A stretch of DNA of 64,000 bases. It comes from Rhodococcus sp. Z13. GTDB taxonomy: Bacteria; Actinomycetota; Actinomycetes; Mycobacteriales; Mycobacteriaceae. Made by a program: the position numbers and the translations under genes. Shown one piece after another: positions 17,026 to 25,102 of this stretch. Location of the stretch: positions 1,966,352 to 2,030,351 of the forward strand of contig NZ_CP107551.1 in the NCBI RefSeq assembly GCF_025837095.1. The letters are read 5' to 3'. Numbering within the stretch: position 1 is the stretch's first letter; each line of letters opens with the position of its first letter. A model generated the notes under the pieces. That model saw nothing but the letters and a program-made list of their open reading frames with translations, did no database searches and had not been told where the DNA came from.

Positions 17026-17811
17026 TCAGGGAGTGACACCTGTTTTCGCAGCGTAGGCGGCTCCCACGATTCCCGCCGCGTTGCGCAGTTCCGCGGGGAC
17101 GACGGGTGTGCGGTTCGTGAGCAGCGGCACCCACTTCTCGTGCTTGCGGCTGATTCCGCCGCCGACGATGAACAGATCCGGCCACAACAGGGCCTCGAAC
17201 CGCTCGAGCACCCGCGAGACCTCCTTGGCCCACTGCTTGTACGACAGGTCCTTGCGTTCCTTCACGGACGAGGCGGCGCGGTGCTCGGCTTCCTTGCCGT
17301 CGACCTCCATGTGCCCGAACTCGGTGTTCGGCAGCAGGACGCCGTTGTGCAGGACCGCCGAACCGATCCCGGTGCCGAAGGTCAGCAGGATCACCACTCC
17401 GTCGGTGCCCTTGGCGGCACCGAACCGGTCCTCGGCGATACCGGCGGCGTCGGCGTCGTTGAGCACCGACACCTCGCGGTCTCCGAGGACCCGCGAGAAC
17501 AGGGCGCGGGCGTCGGTGCCGATCCACGAGGCGTCGATGTTCGCGGCCGTACGGGCCACTCCGCCGGTGACCACGCTGGGCAGGGTCACGCCCACGGGAC
17601 CGGTCCATCCGGCCTGGTCGACGATCTGCGCGACGGTCTCCGCGACGGCATCGGGAGTGGACGGCTGCGGGGTGAGGAGCTTGATGCGCTCACCGACGAG
17701 TTCGCCGGTGGCGAGGTCCACCACGGCGCCCTTGACGCCGCTGCCCCCGATGTCGACACCGAATCCGAGATTCGCCGAATCCGGTGACTCCGTGGGGACG
17801 TCCTGAGCCAT
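17026..17811 (-). CDS. ppgK: Polyphosphate glucokinase
   Basis: ROK-family kinase, about 261 residues, that phosphorylates glucose with polyphosphate (and ATP). The N-terminal phosphate-binding motif is [20 protein letters not shown]; sugar-binding [14 protein letters not shown] and [20 protein letters not shown] follow. Location beside sigA matches Rv2702. ATG at 17811 follows AGAGGAAAA. Upstream, towards suhB, is an array of three imperfect 23-bp direct repeats that occupies the likely promoter region. Confidence 0.93.
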   Translation of the reverse strand: MAQDVPTESPDSANLGFGVDIGGSGVKGAVVDLATGELVGERIKLLTPQPSTPDAVAETVAQIVDQAGWTGPVGVTLPSVVTGGVARTAANIDASWIGTDARALFSRVLGDREVSVLNDADAAGIAEDRFGAAKGTDGVVILLTFGTGIGSAVLHNGVLLPNTEFGHMEVDGKEAEHRAASSVKERKDLSYKQWAKEVSRVLERFEALLWPDLFIVGGGISRKHEKWVPLLTNRTPVVPAELRNAAGIVGAAYAAKTGVTP

Positions 17812-17843
17812 GGCAGTTTTCCTCTCGCTGATGGGACCGGGCC

Positions 17844-17909
17844 GGTGCGGTTGTGCCGCAGAGCCGGGTGCGGCTGTGCCGTGAAGCCTGGTGCGGCTGT
17901 GTGGCAACG
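17844..17909. repeat. Imperfect 23-bp direct repeats between ppgK and suhB
   Basis: Copies start at 17844, 17867 and 17890, each beginning GGTGCGG(T/C)TGTG; the third is truncated. They lie in the divergent intergenic region and could be promoter-proximal protein sites or a minisatellite. Confidence 0.75.
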
Positions 17910-17959
17910 ATAGTGTCTGCCGTGCAGGGACGCCGCACACACTGGAGAAAGCCGGGAGC

Positions 17960-18859
17960 GTGTGTTCGGATGGGCGGGTGCGACGCGAGAGAACCTTCAC
18001 CGAAGCGGAACTGTCCACGCTGCGCGAGGTGGCCGTCACGGTCGCCCGCGAAGCGGCCGTGCACGTCCGTGCCCGGCGGGCGGAACTGTTCGGTCCCCCC
18101 GGATCCCCGGAGTCCGGGTCGGTGCGGACCAAGACGACGGTCACCGACCCGGTGACGCTGGCCGACACCGAGAGCGAGGACCTCATCCGGCGGCGGCTGG
18201 CCGAGCTCCGGCCCGGGGACGCCTTCCTCGGGGAGGAGACCGGGGCCGACGGCCGGCCCGGCGGTGCAGGCAAGGACGGCGGCGTGACCTGGGTGGTCGA
18301 CCCGATCGACGGCACGGTGAACTTCGTCTACGGGTTACCCGCCTCGGCGGTGTCCGTGGCGGCGAGCGTCGACGGGCACTCGGTGGCCGGTGCCGTGGTG
18401 GACATCGCGTCGGGAGACACCTACTCGGCCGCGGAGGGACTCGGCGCGCACCTCGAGACGGGCGGTGCGCGGATTCCGCTGCGCTGCAATCCGGTCACCG
18501 ACCCGGCGCTGGCGCTCGTCGCCACCGGCTTCTCGTATTCGACCCAGCGGCGTGCCCGTCAGGGGGAACTGGTCGCGGCGCTGCTGCCGCGGGTACGCGA
18601 CATCCGGCGGGTCGGGGCGGCGGCACTCGACCTGTGCATGGTCGCCGCGGGCCGCGTCGACGCGCACTACGAGCACGGACTGTCCCCCTGGGACTGGGCG
18701 GCGGGTTCGCTGATCGCCGCGGAGGCCGGTGCCGTGATCCGGTTGCCCGCCGGATCGGCCGAGGCGGGGGAGATCACGCTCGCCGTGGCGCCGGGGATCG
18801 CCGCGGAGTTCGAGGCGCTGCTGAACGAAATCGGCGCACTCGACGCAATTCCGAATTGA
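17960..18859 (+). CDS. suhB: Inositol-1-monophosphatase family protein SuhB
   Basis: Mg-dependent phosphatase, ~299 residues, removing phosphate from myo-inositol 1-phosphate (feeding phosphatidylinositol and mycothiol synthesis) or related substrates. Family motifs: LGEETG (metal ligands), WVVDPIDGTVNFVYG, and the late LSPWDWAAGSLIAAEAGAVI. Corresponds to Rv2701c. The start is uncertain: GTG 17960 (VCSDGRVRRERTF) has GGGAG just upstream; GTG 17978 is an alternative. It diverges from ppgK. Confidence 0.88.
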   Translation: MCSDGRVRRERTFTEAELSTLREVAVTVAREAAVHVRARRAELFGPPGSPESGSVRTKTTVTDPVTLADTESEDLIRRRLAELRPGDAFLGEETGADGRPGGAGKDGGVTWVVDPIDGTVNFVYGLPASAVSVAASVDGHSVAGAVVDIASGDTYSAAEGLGAHLETGGARIPLRCNPVTDPALALVATGFSYSTQRRARQGELVAALLPRVRDIRRVGAAALDLCMVAAGRVDAHYEHGLSPWDWAAGSLIAAEAGAVIRLPAGSAEAGEITLAVAPGIAAEFEALLNEIGALDAIPN

Positions 18860-18977
18860 CGGTTTCGCCCGGATCGGAATATGCGTTCACTTTTTCTCGG
18901 AAATGTGATGCAGAACGGAATGGTCGGTTCGTAACGTGATTCCGAACCCGAGCACGGCGCGACGCCCGAGTACCCCC

Positions 18978-19045
18978 GGGCGCGGAGTCAGCACCGCGCG
19001 GGGCGCGGAGTCAGCACCGCGCGGGGCGCGGAGTCAGCACCGCGC
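18978..19045. repeat. Three 23-bp tandem repeats spanning the cei stop codon
   Basis: Units at 18978-18999 (one G short), 19000-19022 and 19023-19045, each containing GCGCGGAGTCAGCACCGCGC. The TGA of cei (19034-19036, minus strand) lies in the third unit, so the array duplicates the 3' end of the gene. Since 23 is not a multiple of 3, the extra copies cannot extend the protein in frame. Confidence 0.95.
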
Positions 19046-19714
19046 GCTGCGTGCGGCGGTGAGCAGATCCAGGTCGAGCGGGGCGGAGTCGCCCGGTGAG
19101 ACCTCCCGCAGTGCGCGCAGGACCTCCTCGGCGTCGGGGGAGGGGGAGACGTCCTTGAAGTAGGTCCCCAGCGCGAGGTCGACGGTGTCGTCCTCCCGGC
19201 CGTCCTGCACGAGTTCGGCGCAGGGGGCGACCAGCCACACCGTCGACGCGGCGGCCCGGCCCGCCTCGCCGAAGCGGATCTGGCCCTGGCACTGCAGGTT
19301 CTGGTCGACGTAGACGGGGTCGTTGCCGGCCTGGACGTCGGGAGGGTTGGAGAAGCCGTAGTCGCTCAGCTGGGCGGCGACGTGGCTGGCCTGGCCGCGT
19401 TCGCCGTTGCCGTTGTAGACGCGCACCCGCGTGTTCGCCAGAGGCGCGGGATCGACCTCGAGCAGCGTGGAGCGGTCGACGACGTCGCCGAGCGGGGCCG
19501 GCTGGGGGCCGTCCGGGTCGGACGCGGTGGCCGGGGGCGCGTTGCACGCGAGCGTCGTGGTGGTGGGCTCGGAGGCGCTGAACACCGAGATCCACACGAC
19601 GAGGGTGATCGCCGCGAGCACCGCACCCGCCGCGGCGGCCGGGACGACACGGCGCCGGGGGAACGGCCGGCCGTGGTCGTCGGTTGCGCTGCCTTCGGTG
19701 ATCAGGGAAACCAC
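19034..19714 (-). CDS. cei: Envelope integrity protein Cei (LytR_C domain, single-pass membrane)
   Basis: 226 residues, equivalent to Rv2700 (Cei, required for envelope integrity in mycobacteria). A short cytosolic tail, one membrane helix at ~25-46 (VVPAAAAGAVLAAITLVVWI), then an extracytoplasmic LytR_C-type domain starting near NTRVRVYNGNGERGQASHVA. Paired cysteines (ACNA, LQCQ, APCA, ARC-end) may form disulfides. Start chosen at GTG 19714 (VVSLITEGSATDDH), after GGCAGGG. The stop codon lies in a tandem repeat. Confidence 0.85.
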   Translation of the reverse strand: MVSLITEGSATDDHGRPFPRRRVVPAAAAGAVLAAITLVVWISVFSASEPTTTTLACNAPPATASDPDGPQPAPLGDVVDRSTLLEVDPAPLANTRVRVYNGNGERGQASHVAAQLSDYGFSNPPDVQAGNDPVYVDQNLQCQGQIRFGEAGRAAASTVWLVAPCAELVQDGREDDTVDLALGTYFKDVSPSPDAEEVLRALREVSPGDSAPLDLDLLTAARSARC

Positions 19715-20080
19715 GTGGCCCTGCCTCTCGTCGTCGTGTCCCACGGATCGTCGCACTCACTGTAGAGGTCTGCACCGCCGGTGGCGGAACGGTGGCGGGC
19801 AGGAAATGTCACGAGTCGTTGTGGTGTTGATGACGATTGGCGGACAATTTTCGACGTTTTCGCGGATCGATTGCATATCCGCTCGCGGCGTCGGCTATTG
19901 TTCGGCGGCCGAGTCGAAGAAGAAGCAACGACATGGCACACAAAACGAGTGAATTCGGGTATGCCCCGGGAGGTGGCACACCCGTCGGGAACTCCATCGG
20001 ACGGTCGTGCGTTGCCCTGGCCGGGAGCACCGTTCCGTGTCCCGGCCGGCCATCAGCACGAGTACTAGAAGGTAAGGGAA
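19715..20080. other. Divergent intergenic region between cei and the DUF4193 gene
   Basis: 366 bp, relatively AT-rich around 19810-19930. TTGCAT (19871-19876) and TATTGT (19896-19901), 19 nt apart, are a possible promoter for the DUF4193 gene. An open frame of 52 codons (ATG 19933, MAHKTSEFGYAPGGG, stop at 20091) overlaps the DUF4193 start. It may be a small coupled ORF or a chance frame; I recognise no family. Confidence 0.4.
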
Positions 20081-20383
20081 ATGGCGACTGACTACGACGC
20101 ACCGCGGCGGACCGACAGCGACGATGTGTCGGAGGACTCACTCGAGGAACTGAAGGCGCGGCGCAACGAGGCGCAGTCCGCGGTCGTGGACGTCGACGAA
20201 TCGGATACCGCCGAGTCCTTCGAGCTGCCCGGTGCGGACCTGTCCGGAGAAGAACTGTCGGTGCGTGTCGTTCCCAAGCAGGCCGACGAGTTCACGTGCT
20301 CGAGCTGCTTCCTGGTCCATCACCGGAGCCGGCTCGCGAGCGACGAGAACGGGGTGCTGATCTGCCGCGACTGCGCGGCCTGA
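20081..20383 (+). CDS. DUF4193 zinc-ribbon-like protein
   Basis: 100 residues, the conserved actinobacterial DUF4193 family (Rv2699c position). An acidic N-terminus (MATDYDAPRRTDSDDVSEDS, LEELKARRNEAQS) precedes a C-terminal CSSCFLVHHRSRLA...CRDC: two CxxC pairs, probably one zinc. In mycobacteria the family is often essential and its role is unclear. ATG 20081 follows AAGGTAAGGGAA. It is followed by a strong terminator and is likely monocistronic. Confidence 0.9.
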   Translation: MATDYDAPRRTDSDDVSEDSLEELKARRNEAQSAVVDVDESDTAESFELPGADLSGEELSVRVVPKQADEFTCSSCFLVHHRSRLASDENGVLICRDCAA

Positions 20384-20417
20384 CGGCGAGCGGGGAACAC
20401 ACCCCGACGGAACGAGA

Positions 20418-20455
20418 CGACCGGGTGACCGCGGCTGGGCCGCGGCACCCGGTCG
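20418..20455. terminator. Intrinsic hairpin between DUF4193 and DUF3093 genes
   Basis: Stem of 10 bp (CGACCGGGTG / CACCCGGTCG) plus 7 bp (CCGCGGC / GCCGCGG) with one bulged A and a 3-nt loop, between convergent genes. Confidence 0.82.
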
Positions 20456-20500
20456 GTCGTTCTCACGTGTGCCAGCAGCAGGATCGCTGCGAACGGGATG

Positions 20501-21001
20501 TCAGCCCCGGGCGGGATCACAGCCCAGTGCGGTGAGCAGCTCCGCGGGATGCCGCGTGCTGATCAGCCAGTACGGCGTGGGATCGTCGGGATCGTCGAGC
20601 ACGATCAGCGCCATGGTCTTCACCCACGGGCGGTGCTGCACGAAGGCCGCCGGATCGAGCTGCCGGCCCATCGCGGCGCTCTTCGCAGAGGCCGGGACCA
20701 CCACACCGCGCGAGACCACGCCGACGGGCAGGTGCGCACGGCCCACGACCAGCTCGCCGTCGACCACCTCCACCTTGCTGCGGGACATGCGGAACAGCAC
20801 CCAGACGGGCAGGGGCAACAGGATCACGTAGGGCAGCCACGCGTACAGGCCCGGCGCTCCCATGTGGAGTTCGGCGGCGAGCAGTGCGGCGACACCCAGA
20901 CCGAGGGGCCACCACCACCAGGGCACCCACATCCGCTCGGAGAACGTCGGGGTACCGGCGGCCGCGGGGGCTTCCGGCCGGGAGTGCGAGGATCGAGACA
21001 C
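20501..21001 (-). CDS. DUF3093 membrane protein
   Basis: 166 residues, DUF3093 family (Rv2698 position). The aromatic first helix [20 protein letters not shown] is followed by a second ([19 protein letters not shown]); the rest is a soluble domain ([36 protein letters not shown]). Function is unknown. It is divergent from dut with a 59-bp gap. Confidence 0.88.
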   Translation of the reverse strand: MSRSSHSRPEAPAAAGTPTFSERMWVPWWWWPLGLGVAALLAAELHMGAPGLYAWLPYVILLPLPVWVLFRMSRSKVEVVDGELVVGRAHLPVGVVSRGVVVPASAKSAAMGRQLDPAAFVQHRPWVKTMALIVLDDPDDPTPYWLISTRHPAELLTALGCDPARG

Positions 21002-21060
21002 ACCGTAAGGATAGTCGCCTGCACCGGGTGGCCCGTCTCCGCGGAGTAGTCTCGGTCCAC

Positions 21061-21531
21061 GTGACCGATCTTCCCCCGATCCCGCTGCGTCGTCTCGACC
21101 CGGGCATTCCCGTACCCACGCGCGCCCACGAGGGCGATGCCGGCGTGGACCTGTGCACCACCGTGGACGTGACCCTCCGGCCGGGGGAGCGAGCGCTCGT
21201 CGGCACCGGCATCGCGGTCGCGTTGCCCCTGGGCACGGTGGGTCTCATCCATCCGCGCTCGGGTCTGGCCGCGAAGTTCGGCCTGTCCGTGGTGAACACG
21301 CCCGGCACCGTGGACGCGGGCTACCGTGGAGAGATCAAGGTGTGCCTGATCAACCACGACACCGAGAACTCCATCGAACTCCGTCGTGGTGACCGCATCG
21401 CCCAGCTGCTCGTGCAACGGGTCGAACTGGTCGACTTCGTCGAGGTCGACGAACTCGACGAGACCGCGCGCGGCGCCGGAGGCTACGGGTCGAGCGGTGG
21501 GCACGCCGGCCTCGTGAAGGAAGGTTCCTGA
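21061..21531 (+). CDS. dut: Deoxyuridine 5'-triphosphate nucleotidohydrolase (dUTPase)
   Basis: Trimeric dUTPase, 156 residues: hydrolyses dUTP to dUMP and pyrophosphate, keeping uracil out of DNA and supplying thymidylate synthesis. All family motifs are visible: DAGVDLC (I), [14 protein letters not shown] (II), [19 protein letters not shown] (III), [10 protein letters not shown] (IV) and [12 protein letters not shown] (V, the C-terminal lid). GTG start at 21061. The next gene starts one base after its stop. Confidence 0.97.
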   Translation: MTDLPPIPLRRLDPGIPVPTRAHEGDAGVDLCTTVDVTLRPGERALVGTGIAVALPLGTVGLIHPRSGLAAKFGLSVVNTPGTVDAGYRGEIKVCLINHDTENSIELRRGDRIAQLLVQRVELVDFVEVDELDETARGAGGYGSSGGHAGLVKEGS

Positions 21532-21532
21532 C

Positions 21533-22333
21533 ATGTTCGGACGACGCCGCAAGAACCGTGGGTCCGACGTCACCGCGGCCGACGCCGCGATCGACGAGGT
21601 CGACACCACCGCCGACGACTCCGCTCCCACCCCGCCCGAGGAGGGCCCCTACGACATCGACGAGGTCGGTGAGGAAGCGGCCACCGCCTCCCGCCTGGAC
21701 CTCGGTTCCGTTCTCCTTCCGATCCCGCCCGGCGGGCAGATCCAGGTCGAGATGGCACCGAACGGCGCCCCGCAGAACGTGCACCTGGTGACGCAGCACG
21801 GCCGCATCACCGTCTCCGCCTACGCGGCTCCCAAGTCGCCGGGGCAGTGGCGCGAGGTCGCCGGTGAGCTCGCCGAGTCGCTGCGCAACGACAAGGCCAC
21901 CGTCAGCATCGAGGAGGGCCCGTGGGGTCGCGAGCTGCACGGGAAGACCGCGAACGCGGACCTGCGTTTCATCGGCGTCGACGGCTATCGGTGGATGCTC
22001 CGCTGCGTCGTGGCTGCACCGTCCGGGAACGCCGACGCCGGTTCCGAACTCGTCGCCGTCGCCCGCTCGGTGGTCGCGCAGACCGTGGTGCGCCGCGGCT
22101 CCGATCCGCACCCGGTGCGCACACCGCTGCCCGTCGTGCTGCCCGCGGTACTGGCCCAGCAGCTCGCCGCCGCGCAACAGCAGCAGCTCGCGGCCCGGCA
22201 GCAGGCCGCACAGGCGGGGCAGGCCGCTCCGGCGGGTCAGCCGCAGGGCGCGCCGGCTCCCGCGCAGCCGCAGCAGCAGACCCCGCCGCGCCGCGGCGAA
22301 TCCGGTTCGGCGATGCAGCAGCTCGGCTTCTAG
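21533..22333 (+). CDS. DUF3710 protein
   Basis: 266 residues, DUF3710 family, next to dut as Rv2696c is in M. tuberculosis. N-terminus basic then acidic (MFGRRRKNRGSDV, EEGPYDIDEVGEEAATASR). The conserved core runs from LDLGSVLLPIPPGGQIQVEM to YRWMLRCVVAAPSG (~50-165). The last ~70 residues are a Gln/Ala/Pro-rich tail (AAAQQQQLAARQQAAQAGQA), probably disordered. Function is unknown; coupling to dut is likely. Confidence 0.9.
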   Translation: MFGRRRKNRGSDVTAADAAIDEVDTTADDSAPTPPEEGPYDIDEVGEEAATASRLDLGSVLLPIPPGGQIQVEMAPNGAPQNVHLVTQHGRITVSAYAAPKSPGQWREVAGELAESLRNDKATVSIEEGPWGRELHGKTANADLRFIGVDGYRWMLRCVVAAPSGNADAGSELVAVARSVVAQTVVRRGSDPHPVRTPLPVVLPAVLAQQLAAAQQQQLAARQQAAQAGQAAPAGQPQGAPAPAQPQQQTPPRRGESGSAMQQLGF

Positions 22334-22352
22334 CCGTCCACAGGACGCTCGC

Positions 22353-23126
22353 CTACGGGATCGGGCCCGCCGCTCGGGCGGCCTCGTCCAGCGCTGCCGC
22401 TCGGGCGGCTTCGTCCAGCGCGGCGAAACAGCGGACCCCGAGGATCCCGGGATCCTCGCCGATCCGGTCGAGGGTGACCGTCTCCAGCCGGGCCCGCGGG
22501 ATCTCCCGTGCCCACTGCTGTCCGACCCCGAGCGGATGGACCGCGTCGTCCACCGCGGCGGTGATGCCCACCGGAACGGTGACGCCGCGCAGGTCCTCGA
22601 CGTCGAGCGCGCGGTACCGGGCGGCCTCGTCGAGGGCCGACGGCAGGTCGGGCCACTGCGCCCGCCACGACCGGCCCAGTTCCCCGGCAAGCCAGGCCGG
22701 GCTCGACGCCGTCATCGCCCCCGTCACCGCCTCCAGCCCGTGGGCCCGGAGTTCGGACGCCGTCCAGCGGGCACTCGCCGCGGCCGGAGCGTCGTCCGGG
22801 CTCCCGGTCCAGGCGGGCAGGGCGGCGAGCACGCCCACCACCCGTTCCGGATGGTCGAAGGCCCACCGCAGCGCGACCGCCGCCCCGATGGACACGCCAC
22901 CGACGACGATCGGCCCGTCCGCGGCGGCCCGGCCCAGGGCGGCCAGATAGCTGTCCACCACGGCCCGCGGATCCGGGTCCACCGCCACGGGCACGAGGCC
23001 GCGCCGGCGTGCCTCGGCGCCGAACGCCTTCTCCGCGAACACCGCGTCGGAACCCGTGCCGGGTAGCAGGACCGCGGTCCGCGCGGCCACCGGCGCCGGA
23101 CCGGACGTCGCTGGAGTGTCGGTCAT
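22353..23126 (-). CDS. Alpha/beta-hydrolase
   Basis: 257 residues at the Rv2695 position. N-terminal strand and oxyanion region VLLPGTGSDAVFAEKAFG; nucleophile elbow VVGGVSIGAAVALRWAF (GVSIGA, Ser present); late acidic residue region GITAAVDDAVHPLGVGQQWA. Substrate unknown. The ATG at 23126 gives MTDTPATSG. Near its start codon, codons for RAAALDEAARAA are repeated at the C-terminus (EAARAAALDEAARAAGPIP), a small in-frame duplication. Confidence 0.82.
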   Translation of the reverse strand: MTDTPATSGPAPVAARTAVLLPGTGSDAVFAEKAFGAEARRRGLVPVAVDPDPRAVVDSYLAALGRAAADGPIVVGGVSIGAAVALRWAFDHPERVVGVLAALPAWTGSPDDAPAAASARWTASELRAHGLEAVTGAMTASSPAWLAGELGRSWRAQWPDLPSALDEAARYRALDVEDLRGVTVPVGITAAVDDAVHPLGVGQQWAREIPRARLETVTLDRIGEDPGILGVRCFAALDEAARAAALDEAARAAGPIP

Positions 23127-23188
23127 GGGGACGATCCTGCCCGACCCCACCGGCGGCCGGTCACCGCGGGGGTGCCGTCCGCCGCGGC

Positions 23189-23216
23189 TTGTATTCGCCG
23201 GAATTGGGTCTACAGT
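23189..23216 (+). promoter_or_regulatory. Candidate promoter of the OB-fold gene
   Basis: TTGTAT (23189-23194), 16-nt spacer, TACAGT (23211-23216). A transcript from here would carry the hairpin at 23235-23257 in its leader. Confidence 0.5.
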
Positions 23217-23234
23217 GGCGATCGAAGACGTTTC

Positions 23235-23257
23235 GGGGGCACGCTCTGCGTGCCCCC
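23235..23257 (+). promoter_or_regulatory. 5'-UTR hairpin before the OB-fold gene
   Basis: Perfect 10-bp stem GGGGGCACGC / GCGTGCCCCC with 3-nt loop TCT, ending 20 nt before the ATG and 7 nt before the AGGAG. It could be an attenuator or an mRNA-stability element; no U-tract follows. Confidence 0.6.
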
Positions 23258-23277
23258 CTTCAGTACAGGAGCGTGCT

Positions 23278-23652
23278 ATGCCTTCCCCGGCCGGCTATCT
23301 GCGTCGGCTCACCCGGCGGTTGACCGAGGACATCGAGGAACTCGACGCCGAGGAGATGGCCGAATCGTCGAGCTCGACGGGCGCGCTACCCGTGGTCCGG
23401 TGCACTCGCGGTCAGGAAGTGACCATGTTCGGGCGGCTCCGCAGCGTGGAGTCCGGCTCGCGGGCCGCCGCCGCCGTGGTCGAGGCCGAATTCTTCGACG
23501 GCACCGACTCGATCCAGCTCGTGTGGATCGGCCGCCGCCGCATCCCGGGCATCGAACCCGGCCGCACCCTCACGGTGCGGGGCCGGGTGGGGGAGCGCGA
23601 CGGTCGCAAGGTGATCTACAACCCCTACTACGAACTGCGCGACCCGGCCTGA
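23278..23652 (+). CDS. OB-fold nucleic-acid-binding protein
   Basis: 124 residues, equivalent to Rv2694c. After a helical start (GYLRRLTRRLTEDIEELDAE) comes a single OB-fold (EVTMFGRLRSVESGSRAAAA, VEAEFFDGTDSIQLVWIGRR, LTVRGRVGERDGRKVIYNP), like the RecG wedge or tRNA anticodon-binding OB domains. The partner is unknown. ATG 23278 with AGGAG six bases upstream. Confidence 0.88.
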   Translation: MPSPAGYLRRLTRRLTEDIEELDAEEMAESSSSTGALPVVRCTRGQEVTMFGRLRSVESGSRAAAAVVEAEFFDGTDSIQLVWIGRRRIPGIEPGRTLTVRGRVGERDGRKVIYNPYYELRDPA

Positions 23653-23701
23653 CCGCCGTGTCGGCCGTGTCCACCCCTCCCGGGGGATGTGGCACCCTCG
23701 T

Positions 23702-24412
23702 ATGGTGAGCGACAGCAACCAGCAGACGATGCTCGAACAACTCGGCGGCCTCGGCGGGTTGATCTATTCGACACTGCCGGTGCTCGTCTTCGTTCCCGTC
23801 AACAGCGTGTGGGGACTGACCGTCGCGATCTGGGCGGCCCTGGCCGTCGCGTTCGGGGTGCTGGTCTGGCGCCTGATCCGACGTACCCCCATCCAGCCCG
23901 CGATCTCCGGTTTCTTCGGTGTTGCGCTCTGCGCCTTCATCGCCCACCGCACCGGCGACGCAAAGGGTTACTTCCTGTTCGGCATCTACGCCAGCCTGGT
24001 CTACGGCGGCGCGTTCGTACTGTCGGTGCTGGTCCGCCGGCCCCTCGTGGGCGTGATCTGGGGGATGCTCAACGGGCAGGGCTCGCGCTGGCGGTCGCAC
24101 CCGACGGCGGTGCGCGCCTACGACGTCGCGACCGTCGTGTGGGCGCTGGTGTTCATCGCCCGCTATCTCGTGCAGAACCACCTCTACGACGCCGACCGGA
24201 CGGGCTGGCTCGCGGCCGCCCGCATCGGCATGGGCTGGCCCCTGACCGCGGTGGCACTGCTCGTCACGCTCTGGGCGGTGCGCCGCGCCGACCGGATCGT
24301 CGAGCCGCCGCCCGCCCGCAGCCCGGACGAGACCGGGGAAGACACAGCGGCCGATGGTGACATGGCGGCCGATGGTGACACGGTGGCCCGCCACCGGCGG
24401 TTCACCGACTAA
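23702..24412 (+). CDS. DUF3159 membrane protein
   Basis: 236 residues, DUF3159 family (Rv2693c). N-terminus LEQLGGLGGLIYSTLPVLVF, then about six membrane helices (LTVAIWAALAVAFGVLVWRL, AISGFFGVALCAFIAHRTGD and others) and a polar tail repeating AADGDMAADGDT. Function unknown; it always travels with the TrkA pair in this part of actinobacterial genomes. Start ATG 23702, or GTG 23705. The stop overlaps that of the convergent ceoC by 4 bases. Confidence 0.85.
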   Translation: MVSDSNQQTMLEQLGGLGGLIYSTLPVLVFVPVNSVWGLTVAIWAALAVAFGVLVWRLIRRTPIQPAISGFFGVALCAFIAHRTGDAKGYFLFGIYASLVYGGAFVLSVLVRRPLVGVIWGMLNGQGSRWRSHPTAVRAYDVATVVWALVFIARYLVQNHLYDADRTGWLAAARIGMGWPLTAVALLVTLWAVRRADRIVEPPPARSPDETGEDTAADGDMAADGDTVARHRRFTD

Positions 24413-25062
24413 CGGTTCACCGCCCGGCGCAACTCGTCTTCGACCTCCTCCGCCGCGACGAACAGCAGTTCGTCGCCGCCCTCGAGCGGGTCGTCCGGCT
24501 GCGGCACGATCACGCGCCCACCGCGCAGGATCGTCACCAGCGCGACGTCCCGGGGCAGCTCCAGCTTCCGCACCGGCTTGCCGGCCAGCGCGGTGGTGTC
24601 CGGCAGGGTCACTTCCACGAGGTTCGCACCCTTGCGCAGCGTCATCAGCCGCACCAGGTCGCCGACAGTGACGGCCTCCTCCACCAGTGCTGCGAGCATC
24701 CGCGGGGTGGACACGGCGACGTCCACGCCCCACGACTCGTCGAAGAGCCATTCGTTGCGCGGATCGTTGACCCGCGCCACCACCCGGGGGACACCGAACT
24801 CGGTCGTCGCCAGCAGGCTCAGTACGAGATTGGCCTTGTCGTCACCGGTCGCCGCGATCACCACGTCGCACTGTTCGAGACCGGTGGACTCGAGCGAGCT
24901 CAGCTCGCAGGCGTCGGCGTGCACCCAGGTCGCCCCCGGGATCGCGTCCGGCTCGACGTGCTCGGGCTTCCGCTCGATCAGCATCACCTCGTGCGCGTTG
25001 CGCAGCAGTTCCCGGGCAATCGAACGCCCCACGGCGCCCGCACCCGCGATGGCCACCTTCAT
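24409..25062 (-). CDS. ceoC: TrkA-family potassium uptake protein CeoC
   Basis: 217 residues: N-terminal RCK/NAD-binding Rossmann domain (MKVAIAGAGAVGRSIARELL, GxGxxG) and C-terminal RCK_C domain (~135-215; EVTLPDTTALAGKPVRKLEL, PLEGGDELLFVAAEE). With CeoB it forms the cytosolic gating assembly of a Trk/Ktr-type K+ system; no membrane subunit is adjacent except the APC transporter beyond ceoB. It follows ceoB on the same strand with a 40-bp gap. Confidence 0.9.
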   Translation of the reverse strand: MKVAIAGAGAVGRSIARELLRNAHEVMLIERKPEHVEPDAIPGATWVHADACELSSLESTGLEQCDVVIAATGDDKANLVLSLLATTEFGVPRVVARVNDPRNEWLFDESWGVDVAVSTPRMLAALVEEAVTVGDLVRLMTLRKGANLVEVTLPDTTALAGKPVRKLELPRDVALVTILRGGRVIVPQPDDPLEGGDELLFVAAEEVEDELRRAVNR

Positions 25063-25102
25063 CCACGCTTCCTCTCGCTCGACGGCGGACGTACCGGGCC
25101 GG

